A stretch of DNA of 64,000 nt from Blastomussa wellsi. Taxonomy: Eukaryota > Cnidaria > Anthozoa > Scleractinia > Plerogyridae. Of this stretch, positions 21,401-30,347 are shown one piece after another. Within the stretch, counting starts at the first letter, position 1. Each line of letters begins with the position of its first letter. Under the pieces are notes generated by a model, which was not told the DNA's origin, ran no database searches, and worked only from the letters and a program-made list of their open reading frames with translations. The stretch spans positions 6,354,210 to 6,418,209 of the forward strand of contig OX393570.1 in assembly GCA_947652115.1 (NCBI GenBank), in the 5' to 3' direction. The position numbers and the translations under genes were made by a program.

Positions 21401-24400
21401 ATGATCCCGGCCTAGCATCAAAAGTGGACCGCGCGATGATCAGGAATCCAGCACGCAAACCATGTTAGGCCAATCCCATCTCCAAGGTTTAAGAGCGGGA
21501 AATGGTGATCTTCAAGAGAGATTGAAAACGGACAAGGAATTCACCCAGGGGTTTAGCAAGGATCTTATATGAACTACCATGCACCGTACCTCGATCCCAT
21601 GGACAATACGGACATCTCGCGTTGAAGTGCCTATGAATTAAAAATCAACTTGAGGTTATTTGAAAACCCTTTCGAAAAGATCACGAGGAAGAGTGGTATT
21701 TTCCTTTTTGTAATATTTTCTTTCGTTCCAGAGATATTCACTTTTGTATTATGCAAATTAGATAACTGATGACGTCATAAGTGATTACTGCATGGGGTCA
21801 AAACACAAATAAATAAAATGCAAATAATAAGGTAATGCAGTTGACACTTAGCAATATTATTGCACCCTAAGAAATATACCACATGGTGCCTATTTTGATG
21901 CTGCTATGGCAACACTACTCTTGGCTTCAGTCCCTTTCCTCTTTGAATGTATTATTGCCATTTATGGCTCTGAAATAAGGAGTACTTGGCCCATACCTAT
22001 TCGAAACACAGGTAATGTCCACATTGCATTACGTCTCCTCATTATGGAAAACATTTGGTAAACATCAAAAAAGGGTAATCGTCACTGCCGTATAAAAGAG
22101 ATCTGGAACCAAAAGCGTTGCCATAATAACATCAAAATAGGTATCATGTGGTTTATCTCATTTTCTTTATTATCTATATTACATTTAACAATTAATCCAC
22201 GAGCGCGCGTTGGACATGAGATGGTAGATAGCCAAAGAGGCGCGTTGCGCCGAGTTGGCTATAACCATCTCATATCCAACAAGGGCGGTTGGAATAATTG
22301 TTTTAGTAAAAAAGCCCAAAAACATTGTACAAACATTGCGAAGAACGCATTCTTTTACGCTTACACCTACTATATTTGTAGGTGAATGGTACATGAGCTC
22401 AGACACCATTGCATTAAAACAAATAAAAACTCAGGAAATGAAACATACCATAGCTAGTTTTTAATAATACAGTGTATTACATTACGATACATTCCATTAA
22501 TTACATTACATTAGATTGCTTTTGCAGTACATTGCGAATACAGACAAAAAGGAAAGATCAGCACCTAATTACACTAAAGTATTTAAAATAGAGGCGTCAA
22601 CAATGAAAAATAAATCTAAACCTGAATCTATCTGTACATACAACTACATAGTTTGTGCCAGGCTATTCGTTTGGTTTGAATAAGAAATATACTGATGATA
22701 AGATGTTTTGATAAGACTAGAGCTAGAGTTGTAGAGGCATAGGACATAAATTACAGAAGTGATCTTATTCAGGATTGTTCCGGTGTTCCATTTTCCCGTG
22801 TTATTATTATCTTATAAAGGAAGCTAAAAAAGAAGGGAAATGTTCTAATATGGGTTTCTTTTCTCTCAATTGGCAAATCTAAATGAAATATCTTGCGATC
22901 AAGAAGTGGATCTGTTTATTACTATTTCCTGTATTGTCGTTATCAACCATTGTTTAACATTTCCCCACAAAGACTTGGTCGTGTTACAAAACCAAAATAA
23001 ATGAGCTAAGCTCTCAGTCTCCACAGAATAAAAAGTACACTTTCCATTGTCATTAGTCTTTAATATCTACTTTCTTAAGGAAATCATTTATAGCCAAGCG
23101 TCTATATAAAACTTTGAATTGGAAAGTAATTAACTTGGTTATTTTAGTAAATTTGAATGGGGGTCGCCTGTCTTCTAATCAAATGTTCCGTGTCTTTCAA
23201 GCTCCGCCACGAAGGGGTCGCTAATGTTTAACGGTTCTTCTTTTTTAATGTTTCCTTTAAATATACAAGCAGGACCACCACGCTGTTGTATAGCTTGAAG
23301 TCAAAGAAAACTTTTCATTTACCTTTATTTCCTGAGTCAAGGTAATTTTTTTTTAATCCAGGCGCATTTCAATTCGATCATCCTTAGGTCGCCATCTGAA
23401 TAGTCACCGATAATTACGTTTTGCTTGTTGTCACCCTTTCCGCTCCATAAGAAACGGAAAAAAAAATAGTTGTTCAATTCATCCACCACACGGAGGTTTG
23501 TTAGCAATGGCGACAAAATGTAGGCCAGTTAGAAAGAAATCAAACTTTTTTTAAATTGTAGACGGAGTCGTCGGTAGTCTTCACAGCTAGCTAAACATTG
23601 ATTTACGTTGTTTTTTAATTTGTCGGAGTAGTTTGCTTCAAGCGCTACTTTAGGGTCAGTAGAAAACCACACGCCTTGGGCCTTTACCTTGTTACGCCCC
23701 TCTGTAACAGACCCAGTGGAATCTTTATCCTCACTGGGTGTTCGGGAAAAAGGTCACCGGGTTGGCTAATTCCCCACTGGGTCCGCTCGTTTTCTGTTTT
23801 ATTTTGCAAACAAAATACTCTGGGTCAAACCGCACAGTCACTGGGTAAAATCAAAATATTCACTGGGTACTGGGGAGACTAGATTTCCGCTGGGTAGGGG
23901 AAACTAATCCACTGGGAAGGGTTTGACCCATTTTAGGTCTCTTAGGGTGCAATAGTCATGCCAAATTTCAACTGCATTGCTGTACGATTTTCCGAGATAT
24001 TCTCAATTTTGTGTTTTGACCCGATACTGTAACCAGTTATGACGTCATTAGTTGTCTAATTTGCATAATACAAAACGTGAATGTCTCTCTAACGAAAGAA
24101 GATATTAAAAACAGGAAAACACTATTCTACCTCATTTTGAATGGGCTTTCACAGGTACTTTAATACGCACACCGCTACCGGTCTGAATATTGGTTTTTTT
24201 GTTTTATTTTTTGACAGTGAGAACGTGCCAGAACTTAACGTGTATTTCCAAGAACTGAACTATGAATTAATCGAACAGCTAGCCGATTACGATAAGGGAA
24301 GTCTCATGGGTAAGTATTTAATTTAACCCCTGCACTTTAGCTGCTGTTCATTAAAGCGCTTTGACCTTTCCGGATCGATTGGAAGATAATAATAATAAAT

Positions 24401-25697
24401 AATAATTTAATAGCTTTTTTGCGCTATTTACATTTGCTGATCAACAGTGCTTTAAAACTTTAAATCCTAATATAAAATTAAAATTCGTAAAACTAATCAC
24501 ATATATATTTTACCTACGAATCTCTCGATACTCTAAATTCATTTCGTCTGTTTATTGTCAAAACTATCGCAAAACTGAATCTGGAACACAGGGATAAATT
24601 CGAAATAGAAATCTAAACAATTAGCCTTCGTGGTTCACGTTGTGCAGACAACGCAGAGTTTGGTCATTTTTAATTTCACGTTCCACCGCTCGGAAATTCT
24701 ACTTTTACAACAAAACGGTTCAGTTTGCTTGTTTCCATTCACATTGTTTTTGTAAAACAGGGATTAGTAAAGACAATTTTACTACTTTTACGTCTGTTGC
24801 TGTTTGGGAAGTATTATCTTTTTCGGACTCAAATGCGGCTATTTTGTAGCTCTGCATGTATGGGATCGACACTTCGAGATTGAAAATCTTGAGAAAAAGG
24901 AACTTAGCTAGAAAGCATTCATATGGCTTTTTATGAATGGCATTTCAAGAATCACTTGCCGAGTTTTTTGTGCAAATCCGACGGTTGGAAGTATTATAAT
25001 TTTCAACTTGTTTGATTCTACTCCCGTAAAACTTAAAATATGGCCTGAGCCCCTCACCGCGAGCGTTTTAATGAATTCATAACTTCGCCTCCATAAACAA
25101 TAGAGCGCAAACCAAAGTAATTGAAGCATTGCATCATCAGTAATGTGAGACAAACTGTTAACACCAGACTGCGCAAAAACATACATCCCTCTGTAACAGA
25201 CCCACTGAAACACTACCCAGTGGATTATTTCCCCCTACCCAGCGGCAATTTAATCTCTCCAATACCCAGTGAATATTTTGATTTTACCCAGTGACTGTGC
25301 GGTGTGACCCAGTGTATTTTGTTTGCAAAATGAAACAGAAAACAAACGGACCAAAAGGACCGAAAACCCAATGAAGATAAAGATTCCACTTGGTCTGTTA
25401 CAGAGGGGTGTCATCATATTTTTCACTACTAAATAAACACATCAGAAATCTGAGTAGAAAAAAAAGCATTTTAATTTAGAAAAAAAATTTACATGCATTT
25501 TTGTTGCAGGAGAGATAGGTGGGCAGATGGGGCTATGCATCGGCGCTAGTCTTTTGACTTTGCTGGAATTTTGCGACGTCATAATCACTGTGCTGAAGAT
25601 ACGCTTTGGACGAGCAGAACCTGCCTCCAAACAAAAAGAAGGAATGAAAAAGAAAGCAAATCCGAAAAGAAAGGCAGTGGTTCTTTACAATTTGTGA
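14883..25697 (+). CDS. DEG/ENaC acid-sensing-like ion channel (7 exons)
   Basis: Exons 14883-15453, 16423-16643, 19955-20111, 20227-20298, 20591-20783, 24218-24309 and 25510-25697 join in phase to a 497-residue protein, close to the usual ASIC length of about 500. The start is supported by an in-frame stop at 14859-14861 and a good context (CCACATGG). In order: N-terminal His-Gly gating motif (STLHGMQY), TM1 (WALFLMMGIGFFLYQSSLLL), the post-TM1 signature FPAVTICNLN, an ectodomain with CHTFNSG, DQETPPMVEELGF, the cysteine cluster SSCMLTCHSKHIARNCGC and CNCQVPC, then LNVYFQELNYE and TM2 with the GAS selectivity filter (GLCIGASLLTLLE). These proteins form trimeric amiloride-sensitive cation channels in the plasma membrane, gated by protons or peptides; the ligand cannot be read from sequence. 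Two further copies of the last two exons lie downstream. Confidence 0.93.
15484..16422 (+). other. DEG/ENaC intron 1 with 19-base poly-G tract
   Basis: Contains a homopolymer of 19 G at 15931-15949 inside a stretch that resembles 18640-18800 loosely; both may be copies of one dispersed repeat. Frames across the poly-G are artefacts. No exon motif is seen in it. Confidence 0.5.
16423..16643 (+). CDS. DEG/ENaC exon 2: ectodomain
   Basis: Acceptor TTTCCAG, donor GTGACA (16644, a weak donor). Begins with two bases completing the glycine codon of exon 1 and ends phase 0. Carries ISLLADQAGFKVLVHDQ and PPMVEELGFSIGPG, aligning with the ASIC finger and beta-ball region. Confidence 0.9.
17980..18590. 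repeat. Decayed repeat with iterated TTATGCTAGC motifs
   Basis: Two flanks (17980-18085 and 18425-18590) share TTATGCTAG and AAATTATGCTC motifs and a TTGCGGA end, around about 340 bp of unrelated GC-richer sequence. It resembles an element interrupted by another insertion. I cannot name the family. Confidence 0.35.
19785..19880 (+). pseudogene. LINE C-terminal fragment
   Basis: ACACGATTAGCAACGCCGTT, then CTCTTTAGGAAATAGTAAAC matches the reverse complement of the LINE end at 6800-6900 and its plus-strand scrap at 7410. Non-coding relic. Confidence 0.6.
19955..20111 (+). CDS. DEG/ENaC exon 3: conserved cysteine cluster
   Basis: Acceptor GTTCTCAG, donor GTAAGT (20112). Starts phase 0 and gives LPLPYETNC, then SSCMLTCHSKHIARNCGC, the ASIC/DEG hallmark, and RLPG split across the donor. 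Confidence 0.92.
20227..20298 (+). CDS. DEG/ENaC exon 4
   Basis: A 72-bp exon between TTTTTAG and GTAAGT (20299), phase 1 to phase 1. Encodes VDEPGIHVCGLRETVMCAF with the two cysteines expected after the LPG motif. Confidence 0.88.
20591..20783 (+). CDS. DEG/ENaC exon 5: CxCxxPC segment
   Basis: Acceptor GTTTTCAG, donor GTATGT (20784). Encodes GGDCNCQVPCETISY and continues to ADALHENMR, ending phase 2 with AG. This is the exon that would have to splice to any of the three downstream cassettes (24218, 30348, 34044). Confidence 0.92.
21197..21219. repeat. CTG microsatellite
   Basis: About seven tandem CTG/GCT units in the intron between DEG/ENaC exons 5 and 6. Confidence 0.85.
21255..21475 (-). 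repeat. SINE-related core, minus strand
   Basis: On the minus strand it contains CTTGGGTGAGACACT and GTAACCCTGCAATGG, which match the body of the tRNA-derived SINEs elsewhere in the window (CTTGGGCAAGACACT, GTAACCCTGCGATGG). It looks like a divergent subfamily with a different head. Confidence 0.5.
22190..22320. mobile_element. Hairpin MITE-like element
   Basis: TTGGACATGAGATGGTAGAT against ATAACCATCTCATATCCAA, with GCCAAAGAGGCGCGTTGCGC between them and GGAATAATTGTTTTAGTA at the end. Same style as 11881-12190 and 14020-14305. Confidence 0.55.
22790..23210 (-). pseudogene. L1/Tx1-like LINE ORF2 C-terminal relic
   Basis: Minus-strand translation gives a short cysteine/tryptophan-type end, ETESLAHLFWFCNTTKSLW-like after corrections, typical of the C-terminal region of L1/Tx1-type LINEs. 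The frame is broken many times. Confidence 0.5.
23697..23935 (+). mobile_element. Short element with iterated CACTGGGT, copy 1
   Basis: Begins CCCCTCTGTAACAGACCC and carries at least seven copies of C(A/G)CTGGGT or close variants. It matches the reverse complement of 25187-25408 over its length. The right inverted repeat is missing or decayed. Confidence 0.7.
24218..24309 (+). CDS. DEG/ENaC exon 6, cassette A
   Basis: 92 bp between TTTGACAG and GTAAGT (24310). With the AG from exon 5 it starts at a serine codon and encodes ENVPELNVYFQELNYELIEQ, the beta-strand leading into TM2, ending phase 1. Confidence 0.9.
25187..25408 (-). mobile_element. Short element with iterated CACTGGGT, copy 2
   Basis: About 222 bp bounded by CCCTCTGTAACAGACC on the left and its complement GGTCTGTTACAGAGGG on the right. 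Internally it has repeated ACCCAGTG units. Opposite orientation to copy 1. No coding capacity; it lies in the intron between DEG/ENaC exons 6 and 7. Confidence 0.75.
25510..25697 (+). CDS. DEG/ENaC exon 7, cassette A: pore, TM2 and Lys-rich tail
   Basis: Acceptor TTGTTGCAG. Encodes GEIGGQMGLCIGASLLTLLE and the rest of TM2, then a cytoplasmic tail with lysine clusters (KQKEGMKKKANPKRK) ending at TGA 25695-25697. The tail is longer than in cassettes B and C. Confidence 0.92.
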
Positions 25698-25760
25698 GCT
25701 TCACAGGGAGAAAAGATGACGTGACGACTGAACTACATCATGTGTCCACCCGTGATATTA

Positions 25761-26275
25761 TGAGGGTCTCAATGGTGTTAACCGTTAGCCGTAAAATGGC
25801 CAAAAATTTAGCCGTTAAGCGAAAAATGAAAGAATTTTAACCGTTAGCCGTAAAAAAATGTTAACCGTAAAAATGTAAATACAAAAGTAAAGGCCTCGAG
25901 AACTTTTTTTGAGTCTGATGTGTTGTGCTTTTATGTGTTCTGGTAGCCAGGAAATCCGATCGAAACCGGAAGTGTCGTAAGTGTCTGCATAATTGTCGCA
26001 TATGTCGCGTCGTTGCGCGAGTTGACAGACGTTTTGACAGCTCTTGTATTTTACGAGTGTACACACACAAAAAAAATACTTTTTTTTCTCGAAATGGTCC
26101 AAAGACTTTCAGTATGTTTTACAACAATGGAAATTAATATTTAACTTTTTAAAACAATAGCAATTATTTTTTAACTTCTCCTGTTAACCGTAATGGAACA
26201 AAATTAACAGTTAGCCGCAAAAAAGCCAAAAAATTAACCGTTAACCGTAAAAGCCACTACCCCATTGAGACCCTC
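25761..26275. mobile_element. Inverted-repeat element with AACCGTTA internal repeats
   Basis: Ends are GAGGGTCTCAATGG and CCATTGAGACCCTC, flanked by TATTA on both sides (25756-25760 and 26276-26280), a likely 5-bp target duplication. Subterminal arrays of TTAACCGTTAGCCGTAAAA-type units occur at both ends. It lies about 60 bp past the channel stop, probably in the 3' UTR or just beyond. Confidence 0.75.
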
Positions 26276-26619
26276 TATTATTGCAGTCTTCCTCCTTTCA
26301 GCAAACATTGCACATCACGGCAGCATAGGCGTACGGGCCGGGGAGCGGGGCTGCAGCCCGTATGTTCGGAAGTTCTTTATTTCTTCTACACCCCAATAGG
26401 TGTATTTTACCAATCGATGAAATATAAAAAAGTAAAGGGCGCTACGTTCACCGATTAAAATTTCCTTCAAATTGAAATGTACTTGTTGTTTGTCAAATAC
26501 AAGTAATATAATTCGAATTCTTTCCAGAAAGATTTGGGCAATCATAAAAGAAATGTCGCATTGTTTCGGATTGGTGTTTATAGAAAGAGACAGATTATTT
26601 GCAATAAAACCAGTTTTAT

Positions 26620-27780
26620 GTAATTTTCAATTTGTGTAGAGTATAGAATTCAACACTTGAACAGAAAAGCTTTAACATATGGTTCAAAAGCAACAGAATG
26701 GGGAAGGAGAAAATCTTTCTGCAATTCTTCATCGGATAGATCAAACTCACTTTTATTTTTGGGCGCGATTGGGAAGGAAAGCTTTTTTGCGGATTAAAAG
26801 AGGGCATGTACGGAACCTCTACTATTTTTTTCCCATGGCCGAAGTGTGCCAGAAAACTCTTTTCTTCCCACCATTTACACGAATAAGAATTTCTAAACAA
26901 AGATCTAAGCATAATTAGAAAGTTAAACTTCACCTTTTTATATATGCAAAAATTTCATTATCTATACAATCAGAAATTATTGAATGGTGAGTTATCATTT
27001 AATGAATTTTTAGGCAATGTTAAATTTAAAGCTAACTTTAAGTGTAGTTGAAGCGAATTACCAAAAAAGAGTGTATCGAGGGTGTTATAGCGCCAGGAAC
27101 AACATTTTTTTGAAAATGGGTTGTAATTTTTTTATCTTAGTATGCTAGTACTTATACTTGTAACTTACTTCTCCGTTTTCTTTTATTTTCTTTTGCACTT
27201 TCTGTATTCTTTTTTTCAATCATTGTATATGTGTAATTGTGAGAATTACACTGAATAAAAAAAGAAAACAAAAATAATTTCTGCAAGTTCTACGAGATGA
27301 AAATGGCCAAGAAAAGCTCTCGCCTAGTCCAATCAAAAATCATCTTTTGAGTTGAGCATTGATCCGCTCCTTTTCAAACCGAATGCAACATTGAAACGAA
27401 TAACGGGTTCAATTTTCCAATAATGAAGTCATTAATGTACTCTGCGGGTGGGGGGGGGGGGGGGGGGTGGGGGGAGTGGGTACGCTTCACTTGGTTCGAC
27501 TGTAAATGTTTCAGTTCTTTGATGATATGCTTTGGGCTGGACAACAACGATGACGTGTACACAATCGTTGGTAGGAGCAAAGTTTTTATAATAGTAACCT
27601 TCCCGTAAACAGATGGATCCCTGGACGACCAAAATGTATGATCAGTTTTTCCATAAAGTTCTTTTGAAAGAGTATTTTTTGTCGTATGAGAATAAAATTC
27701 CATGGGCCATTTGATTCCAAGTGGTTTCATTTCACTTTCTTTCAGCGTCCCTATCCACAATCCCTCTGTTTTTTAGCTGT
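26620..27780 (-). pseudogene. L1/Tx1-like LINE fragment, minus strand
   Basis: The frame 27760-27374 contains FWSSRDPSVYGKVTIIKTLL and PTIVYTSSLL, a well-conserved stretch after the RT domain in L1/Tx1-type LINEs. Downstream (26933-26616) the sequence is degraded. A poly-G tract (27450-27467) interrupts the frame with a proline run. It is 5'-truncated and dead. Confidence 0.7.
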
Positions 27781-28093
27781 TTACCTTTTAATTATATAGC
27801 TACATCAAAATCCATTATTGTCAACAGATGCATTGTTTATTAAGTTTTGCGAACTGTCCAAATTTAAAATAAATTGGACAGTTTTTGCTCAAACTGTCCA
27901 ATTTAAGAAAAATCTGGATACCTTCCATAAACCAATCAATTGTCAAGAAAAGCAGGTTTGGAGGGCGAAACTTTTGCCATGTTCATATATTTTTGGAGGC
28001 TAAATAATTAATAGGTACAGTCCTCGGAATGTTTTCTCATCCAATTATTTTCAAATTGGACAGCATGTAGTCCTGTTACTACGGTGGCCCACA

Positions 28094-28310
28094 AGTGCAC
28101 TCCGATTTCCAAACGACACTCCGAATTCCAAACCTCACTCCTAATTCTGAATACTCACTCCGAATTCTAAAACCTCACTCCGAATTCAAAAACCTCACTC
28201 CGAATTCTAAAACCTCACTCCGAATTCAAAAACCTCACTCCGAATTCTAAAACCTCACTCCCAATTCAAAAACCTCACTTCGAATTAAAAAACCTCACTC
28301 CCAATTCATG
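28094..28310. repeat. 20-bp minisatellite
   Basis: About ten tandem units of the form CCTCACTCCGAATTCTAAAA, with alternating TCTAAAA and TCAAAAA variants. The alternation suggests amplification as 40-bp dimers. Confidence 0.85.
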
Positions 28311-29699
28311 TACCGCTTGTGATGTCATCAATTTGCCTGTTAACGGAATCTCATGAAACTAGGACAGATCTTTAGCGCCATGGCACACCATAAACGCATT
28401 TACTGTAAGGGTCAAAACCTAGTGCTTATACACTTTATTCCAAAATGGCCGCTAACTTATGCACATAGAAATTGGCCCTTGTTGCCTCGTTCAGATAAAA
28501 TATTCTTTTGATTTTTGAGCTTAAAAACAAGGCAAGAAGGGCTAATTTGAATACCAACAAAAGAATATTAAGATGGTAGCCATTTTGGAATAAGATGTAT
28601 GCTGTTCAACTCTAAGAAGGCCTGTTTCGGGACAAAAGCAAAATTCTTCCGGGAATATTTAAATTCGATTAAATTTCGGGAACTTTACAATTTTTCGAGA
28701 ATTACTTCTAAGGATTCGGGACGATTCCAAATTTTCGGTATGGCATTCGTTTACACAAAGTACTGCTCTAACAGCGCTTTTAGAACTGTCAACCTCCGTC
28801 TTTTAATTACTACATCTCGCACCAATCTCGGAGCAGTAACATAACATAACTTTAACTTTATTATTTATATAGCGCAAAATGCATGGGTATATGATCTAAT
28901 GCGCTGTCCATTAGAATGCTTATAATATTACAATAAAATGGTAGCCTCCTTTTGAACAGTTCATGATCAGCAACATGGAGAAGTGAGGGGTCAGGGCTTG
29001 TAACTGGGTTGAAATTCTAACGTGGTAGTCGTACTGGATCTCGTACGTTCTCGTACTCCGATCGATCTGAAGGTCTCTATTCCTTTGTATAATTATGTGC
29101 GATAGTGGAAAGCCTTATAAAGCACCACAGATTATATAACAAATAGCTTAAATTAAAATATGAATAGTTTTTTTATAATGGCACATTCTTCTATATTTCT
29201 CTCCGTAACATCGTAATCTTCATTATGATTTAAACGATTTTCTTTATATAGGGAGAACCTTGTAGCAAAAATTCTTTCAGAACTAATCCACACGTTTCGG
29301 GCTCTACCTTTCATGTGTGGATAAGGCTGGTTCGAAAAGTGCCACCATATCCATGAAAATATCCACTAATAAGAGCAAATCCTGAAAAGTATAGAATATT
29401 TTACCTATACTAGTTAACATTTTAACTTTTTATCAGAACCAAGTGCCACGTAATCTTCGAAGTTTTACTTCCCATTACTAGACTCACCAAATTAGACTCT
29501 ATCACCACAGTTTAAAGGAGGTACGTCACAATATTTTGGGTCATATAAAAATATAAAAAGTATATAAAAAGTAACAAAGAGGTTATGCTAGACCAAAAAG
29601 GAACAAGGATGGTTCAGGATGTAGAAGATTGAGACGGATTTCAATTGACGAATTGAATTTGAAAAATTTAGGCTAAATTTTTCAAAATGCGCAAACCGT
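28311..29699. other. No gene seen between channel cassettes A and B
   Basis: AT-rich non-coding DNA. Searching by eye I found no copy of DEG/ENaC exons 1-5 here, which matters for interpreting the downstream exon cassettes. 29351-29420 resembles 33408-33480 at the start of the second duplicate. Confidence 0.5.
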
Positions 29700-30280
29700 G
29701 GCGTGGCTCCTCTAAAGTGCCCCTGAGACGAAGTTGGTGCTATTATTTTTTGTTTTATTTTCGTGTACAATGCGACTTTATTAATCATTTTGCCAAATTT
29801 CAATCTATTATGGAAATGAGAAATCATAATTTTTAAACTTTAATTTCCGAAAATTTACGGCCGCCATTAATTTGCTGTGTTCCAAGGCTTGGTTGCGATT
29901 CTGAGAAAGTGACGTCAAAGGTTCCAAAATTCCTCACGGGTTGTAATTATAATAACAATCAGCATAGGAAATTGCACGAAGAACGATTCCAAAAGTTTCT
30001 GTTGATCTTCAATTGCTTTTCAATAGTTATTGTTATTATAAGTACAACCCGTGAGGTATTTTTGAGCCTTTGACGTCACTTTCTCCAAATCGCAACCAAG
30101 CCTTGGAACAAGGCAAATTAATGGCGGCCGTAAATTTTCGGAAATAAAAGTTTAAAAATTATGACTTCTCATGTCCCGAATGGATTGAAATTTGGCAAGA
30201 TGATTAAGAAAGTCCCATTGTACACGAAAATTTTAAAAAAATGATGACCACCAATTTCGTCTCAGTGTTCCTGTGGCACC
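29700..30280. mobile_element. Foldback MITE upstream of cassette B
   Basis: Long arms of about 250 bp: TTTACGGCCGCCATTAATTT against AATTAATGGCGGCCGTAAAT, AAGTGACGTCAAAGG against CCTTTGACGTCACTT, and outer GAGACGAAGTTGGTG against CACCAATTTCGTCTC. Centre near 29970. It ends about 70 bp before the cassette B exon. Confidence 0.75.
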
Positions 30281-30347
30281 GCTGATTAGTATCCAGTATC
30301 TTTCTTCGAATTTTTTCTAATGGATTTGTTCTATTGTTTAACGACAG

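Larger units (their letters stand above)
21622..24164. mobile_element. MITE of the 7681 family, split by nested insertions
   Basis: The left arm (21622-22158) starts TTGAAGTGCCTATGAA and the right arm (23938-24164) ends ACAGGTACTTTAA. Both arms follow the 7681-8434 element block by block, including TTATGACGTCATTAG and TGCAAATTAGA. About 1.78 kb of foreign sequence (hairpin element, LINE scrap, CACTGGGT element) lies between. Confidence 0.6.

Noticed and set aside
28094..28310. CRISPR-like array
   Set aside because: The 20-bp units are contiguous with no unique spacers, and the genome is eukaryotic; this is a minisatellite.
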